Assembly (NCBI GenBank): GCA_902762335.1
Contig: CACWNZ010000088.1
Coordinates: forward strand, 1 to 8,116
Length of the DNA stretch: 8,116 nt
From: an uncultured Ruminococcus sp.
Lineage (GTDB): Bacteria > Bacillota > Clostridia > Oscillospirales > Acutalibacteraceae
Reading direction: 5' to 3'
The first letter of the stretch is position 1, and each line of letters begins with the position of its first letter. The notes under the pieces were generated by a model. It was not told the DNA's origin. It saw nothing but the letters and a program-made list of their open reading frames with translations, and ran no database searches. Below are positions 5,549-8,116 of this stretch, piece after piece. Position numbers and translations under genes: made by a program.

Positions 5549-6505
5549 TCATGGCAGAGTCACGTCATAGCCGGGCTCGTATGTCTTGGGTCCGCCGTAG
5601 GTGTACTTATCCTTAAGACCCGTGATCTTTATAACGTTGTCCTTGAGAACGTAGAGACGGTGCAGGGCATCGTGCTTTTCAGCCTCCTTGACCCATGCCT
5701 CATCTACGGACTGCTTGCCGAATACCTTTGATTCGTCGTTGTAATCATAGATGAAGGATTCCTTGGTAAAGCCGCCGTTCTCATAGTCGTCATCGTAGGT
5801 GTTTTCTGCATGAACGAATGCAGTGACCTCGCCGTCCTTATAGGTGACGATAGCGCGGTCTGTCTCGGTGGAGAAGGCGTACTGATCGTTGCCGATAAAC
5901 TGCGCTTCTGTGAAGTTGGACAGCTTGCCGTCCCTGTAGAATACTATGCTGAAGCCGGGCTTTTCGGTGTCGAATTTTATATCGGCCTTTGACTTATAGG
6001 TAGTGGTGGTAGAATCAGCGTTGTAGGACTTAGCGGTGTATTCTATCGTGAAGGAATTTGTGCCGTTCTCGGTAACAACGGCGTCCTCGTTGCCTAATGC
6101 CCTAAGTGTGGACTGTGCAGCGGCAGCACCGCCGTCACCGAAATAAATAAGGTCAAGATAACGAAGTGCATTAAAGGGCGTATACAGTATGTTGACCATA
6201 GCAGTGTAATCATCACCGACGGCATCATTGTGCTGATTCTGAAGATCTGTCAGCTTCTTCTCCATTGCGGTGGTAAGCTTGTCGTAGAAGTCATAAACAT
6301 CCTTGCCGGATCTTATAGAAGCGGTATCCGCCTGCGCGGCAGATGACGTCTGAGAGGCTCCGCTCTGTGAGGCGGTATCAGAAGCGGCAGTCGAGGTATT
6401 GCCCGACTTGCCGGCAGTATCGGCTTTGTTGTCCTGTTCTCCGCAAGCCGAGAAAGAAAGCGCCATAGTGCATACGATAGCTATTGCAAGAAGTCTCTTT
6501 TTCAT
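5549..6505 (-). CDS. Lipoprotein of unknown function
   Basis: The protein has 318 residues. The signal peptide MKKRLLAIAIVCTMALSFSA ends in an FSAC lipobox (C21), so it should be lipid-anchored outside the membrane. Residues 25-65 are a low-complexity Ser/Thr/Ala/Gln linker typical of clostridial lipoproteins. A helical segment follows (VYDFYDKLTTAMEKKLTDLQNQ, about 70-91), and then a beta-rich region (about 146-260) with paired strands such as SFTIEYTAKSY, GFSIVFYRDGKLSNF, AIVTYKDGEVTAFVHAE and SFIYDYNDESKVF. I do not recognise a named family. AGGAGG at 6514-6519, 8 nt from the ATG, supports the start. It lies 41 bp downstream of the OadA-type gene on the same strand and may be read from it. 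No convincing promoter of its own is visible, and nothing links it functionally to decarboxylation. Confidence 0.85.
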   Translation of the reverse strand: MKKRLLAIAIVCTMALSFSACGEQDNKADTAGKSGNTSTAASDTASQSGASQTSSAAQADTASIRSGKDVYDFYDKLTTAMEKKLTDLQNQHNDAVGDDYTAMVNILYTPFNALRYLDLIYFGDGGAAAAQSTLRALGNEDAVVTENGTNSFTIEYTAKSYNADSTTTTYKSKADIKFDTEKPGFSIVFYRDGKLSNFTEAQFIGNDQYAFSTETDRAIVTYKDGEVTAFVHAENTYDDDYENGGFTKESFIYDYNDESKVFGKQSVDEAWVKEAEKHDALHRLYVLKDNVIKITGLKDKYTYGGPKTYEPGYDVTLP

Positions 6506-6529
6506 GGTATCGTCCTCCTGTTATTAAGT

Positions 6530-6544
6530 CCGCATCAGCTGCGG
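6530..6544 (-). other. Small hairpin in the oadA-lipoprotein gap
   Basis: CCGCA and TGCGG arms (6530-6534 and 6540-6544) pair around a 5-nt loop, between the OadA stop and the lipoprotein RBS. At 5 bp with no T-run it is too weak to be a sure terminator. It could modulate read-through or processing. Confidence 0.25.
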
Positions 6545-6546
6545 CA

Positions 6547-7956
6547 TTATACGGGGTGTATCTTCGACTTCAGATCCGCCGATGGGTCTATGCCTATTTT
6601 GGCATCGCGGCGCGCCTTGAAGAACTTGGGCGCTACCTGCGGGAACTGAGCGTAGGTGAGAACGTCCTCCTCCTGCTCTATCCACTCGGGTATCTCTGCG
6701 CGAAGCTTCTCGAGCTCGGGCTCAAGAAGGTCTGCGGGACGGCAGGTAACGGGCTTTTCATCGCCGATTATCTTCTTTCTGAATTCCGGATCTATCGGCA
6801 CGGGAGTGGTGCCGTATTTTCCTGCGACGAGATCCTTGAACTGACCGCTGCAGTTCTTATATTTGCCGAACAGCACGTTGAACACCGCCTGTGTGCCGAC
6901 TATCTGAGAGGTAGGCGTTACCAGCGGCGGATATCCTGCATCCTTGCGCACCGCGGGGACTTCATTGAGCACCTCGGTGAGCTTGTCCGCCTTGCCTGCG
7001 TCCTTGAGCTGCTTGAGAAGGTTAGAGAGCATTCCGCCGGGTACCTGATAGATAAGCGCCTTTGCATCGGCGGCAAGCATCTTCGGATCGAGCAGACCGC
7101 TCTTGATGTATTTCTCGCGCAGGGTCATGAAATAGTCTCTTATCTCGGAGAGCTTGACGAGGTCTATGCCCGTGTCGTACTGCGTACCCTGAAGGGCGGC
7201 GACCATTGACTCCGTCGGAGCATGGGACGTTCCGTTTGCAAGCGGCGACATTGCGGTGTCTATCCTGTCGCAGCCCGCCTCTATCGCCTTCATAAGACAC
7301 ATAGACGCAAGACCCGAAGTATAGTGGGTGTGAAGCTGTACGGGGATCTTTACAGCCTTCTTTATCGCCTTTACGAGCTCCTCGGTATAGTAAGGCGTGA
7401 GCAGCGCCGCCATATCCTTTATGCATATAGAATCCGCGCCCGCAGCCTCTATCCTTTTGGCGTAATCGACGTAATAATCGGTCGTGAAAACGGGTCCCGT
7501 AGTATAGCTCATAGCCACCTGAGCCTCAACGTTGGGGTTTTCCTTTTTAGCTGCCTTCGTAGCGTTTATAGCCGTCTGTAGATTCTTTATATCGTTGAGC
7601 GCATCGAATATCCTTATAACGTCAATGCCGTTTGCAACGGAGCGCTGAACGAAATATTCGAGCACGTCGTCGGCATAGTGACGGTAGCCGAGCATATTCT
7701 GTCCGCGGAAGAGCATCTGCAGCCTTGTTTTGGGGCAGTTCTTACGGATAGTGCGGAGTCTCTCCCACGGGTCCTCGTTGAGAAAGCGAATGCAGGAATC
7801 GAAGGTAGCTCCGCCCCAGCATTCGAGGGAATAGAAGCCTATCTCGTCAAGCGCGGGAAGTATCGGGATCATATCGGAGAGCGGCATTCTTGTAGCTATG
7901 AGAGACTGATGAGCATCACGAAGGATAGTTTCGGTTATCTGAATTTTCTTTGCCAT
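6547..7956 (-). CDS. oadA: Biotin-dependent carboxyltransferase: oxaloacetate decarboxylase alpha / pyruvate carboxylase subunit B type, without biotin domain
   Basis: The protein has 469 residues. It transfers carboxyl between oxaloacetate or pyruvate and carboxybiotin. The N-terminal TIM barrel shows TILRDAHQSLIATRM (10-24, metal ligand D14), LQMLFRGQNMLGYRHYADD (79-97), IRIFDALND (114-122), CIKDMAALLTP (178-188, where K180 is the lysine carbamylated in the family) and QLHTH (207-211, metal ligands H209 and H211). The PYC/OADA conserved domain fills about 285-445 (QVPGGMLSNL, PPLVTPTSQIVGTQAV). The chain ends near IHPV, whereas classical OadA is about 590 residues with a C-terminal biotin domain. 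Here that domain is on the separate gene 24 bp upstream. AGGAGG at 7965-7970 supports the ATG. Whether the enzyme is a sodium-pumping decarboxylase, a transcarboxylase or a pyruvate carboxylase subunit depends on genes outside the window. Confidence 0.95.
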   Translation of the reverse strand: MAKKIQITETILRDAHQSLIATRMPLSDMIPILPALDEIGFYSLECWGGATFDSCIRFLNEDPWERLRTIRKNCPKTRLQMLFRGQNMLGYRHYADDVLEYFVQRSVANGIDVIRIFDALNDIKNLQTAINATKAAKKENPNVEAQVAMSYTTGPVFTTDYYVDYAKRIEAAGADSICIKDMAALLTPYYTEELVKAIKKAVKIPVQLHTHYTSGLASMCLMKAIEAGCDRIDTAMSPLANGTSHAPTESMVAALQGTQYDTGIDLVKLSEIRDYFMTLREKYIKSGLLDPKMLAADAKALIYQVPGGMLSNLLKQLKDAGKADKLTEVLNEVPAVRKDAGYPPLVTPTSQIVGTQAVFNVLFGKYKNCSGQFKDLVAGKYGTTPVPIDPEFRKKIIGDEKPVTCRPADLLEPELEKLRAEIPEWIEQEEDVLTYAQFPQVAPKFFKARRDAKIGIDPSADLKSKIHPV

Positions 7957-7980
7957 TGCTGTATCCTCCTTCGCGCCGGG

Positions 7981-8116
7981 TCAGTTCAGGGTAACGAGTA
8001 CGGCGCCGGTATCTACGGATTCGCCCTTGCTTACGGCAACGGAAGCGACTGTAGCATCGTGAGCTGCCTTTATCTCGTTTTCCATCTTCATTGCCTCAAG
8101 CACAACGAGCACGTCG
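7981..8116 (-). CDS. Biotin carboxyl carrier protein / biotin-lipoyl domain protein (5' end outside window)
   Basis: Only the last 44 residues are present. They contain the biotinylation motif EAMKMENEI (fragment residues 7-15), whose lysine (K10) carries biotin, followed by the second half of the barrel-sandwich fold (ATVASVAVSKGESVDTGAVLVTLN). The stop is at 7981-7983. The gene lies 24 bp upstream of the OadA-type gene on the same strand, so it most likely supplies the mobile biotin arm that this carboxyltransferase lacks. It may be a stand-alone carrier like the gamma-biotin subunits of methylmalonyl-CoA or glutaconyl-CoA decarboxylases. The N-terminal part, often a Pro/Ala linker, is not visible. 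Confidence 0.93.
   Translation of the reverse strand, partial: DVLVVLEAMKMENEIKAAHDATVASVAVSKGESVDTGAVLVTLN

Noticed and set aside
6546..6551. TATAAT on the minus strand as a promoter for the 5549-6505 lipoprotein
   Set aside because: The position 17 bp upstream (TCTGAA) is not a -35 box and no extended -10 TG is present. The match overlaps the OadA stop codon and is likely chance.
6484..7209. 241-residue open frame on the plus strand
   Set aside because: It is antisense to the well-supported OadA-type gene, has no family features or RBS, and mirrors the codon bias of the real gene.
7022..7426. 134-residue open frame on the minus strand
   Set aside because: It lies in another frame inside the OadA-type gene, with an Arg-rich composition typical of shadow frames.

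Overview
The window looks like a chromosomal segment from a Gram-positive anaerobe of the Clostridia, most likely Oscillospiraceae and Ruminococcus-like. This is inferred from strong AGGAGG-type ribosome binding sites, near-consensus housekeeping promoters, Ser/Thr/Ala-linked lipoproteins, stand-alone LytTR and PadR regulators, and a split biotin-dependent decarboxylase. No similarity search could be run. There are ten protein-coding genes, two of them cut by the window edges. I see no RNA genes, insertion sequences, CRISPR arrays or prophage genes.

Left half (1-4323): two small envelope/transport regulatory systems are transcribed divergently from a 209-bp intergenic region (1464-1672). Leftward runs a PadR-type repressor, a DUF1700 (HAAS) membrane protein and a DUF4097 putative adhesin that is cut by the left edge. 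The three reading frames overlap (26 bp and 4 bp). A TTGACA-17-TATAAT promoter sits directly upstream of padR and carries repeats that could be its operator. Rightward runs a stand-alone LytTR DNA-binding protein with a TTG start, a DUF3021 four-helix membrane protein, an ABC ATPase and an ABC-2 permease, again with overlapping frames. It ends at a strong GC-rich hairpin. Upstream of the LytTR gene are two perfect 11-bp copies of TGCACCTTGCC exactly 21 bp apart, plus a degenerate third copy 20 bp further out. This is the spacing expected of a LytTR binding site, and an extended -10 element follows.

Middle (4324-5548): a secreted or lipid-anchored protein with two immunoglobulin-like (DUF4352-like) regions has its own consensus promoter (TTGACA-17-TATAAT). 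It ends at a perfect 13-bp hairpin that also lies downstream of the convergent gene on its right.

Right part (5549-8116, minus strand): a biotin carboxyl carrier gene (3' end only) is followed by a 469-residue carboxyltransferase of the OadA/PycB type that lacks its own biotin domain, and then by a lipoprotein of unknown function. The close spacing of the first two (24 bp) fits a biotin-dependent oxaloacetate decarboxylase or pyruvate carboxylase-type enzyme with the biotin domain on a separate polypeptide. The third gene follows after 41 bp and may be a read-through passenger.

The most interesting part is the divergent control region 1464-1672, where a PadR-controlled envelope module and a LytTR/DUF3021-controlled exporter sit back to back, each with repeats that look like operators.
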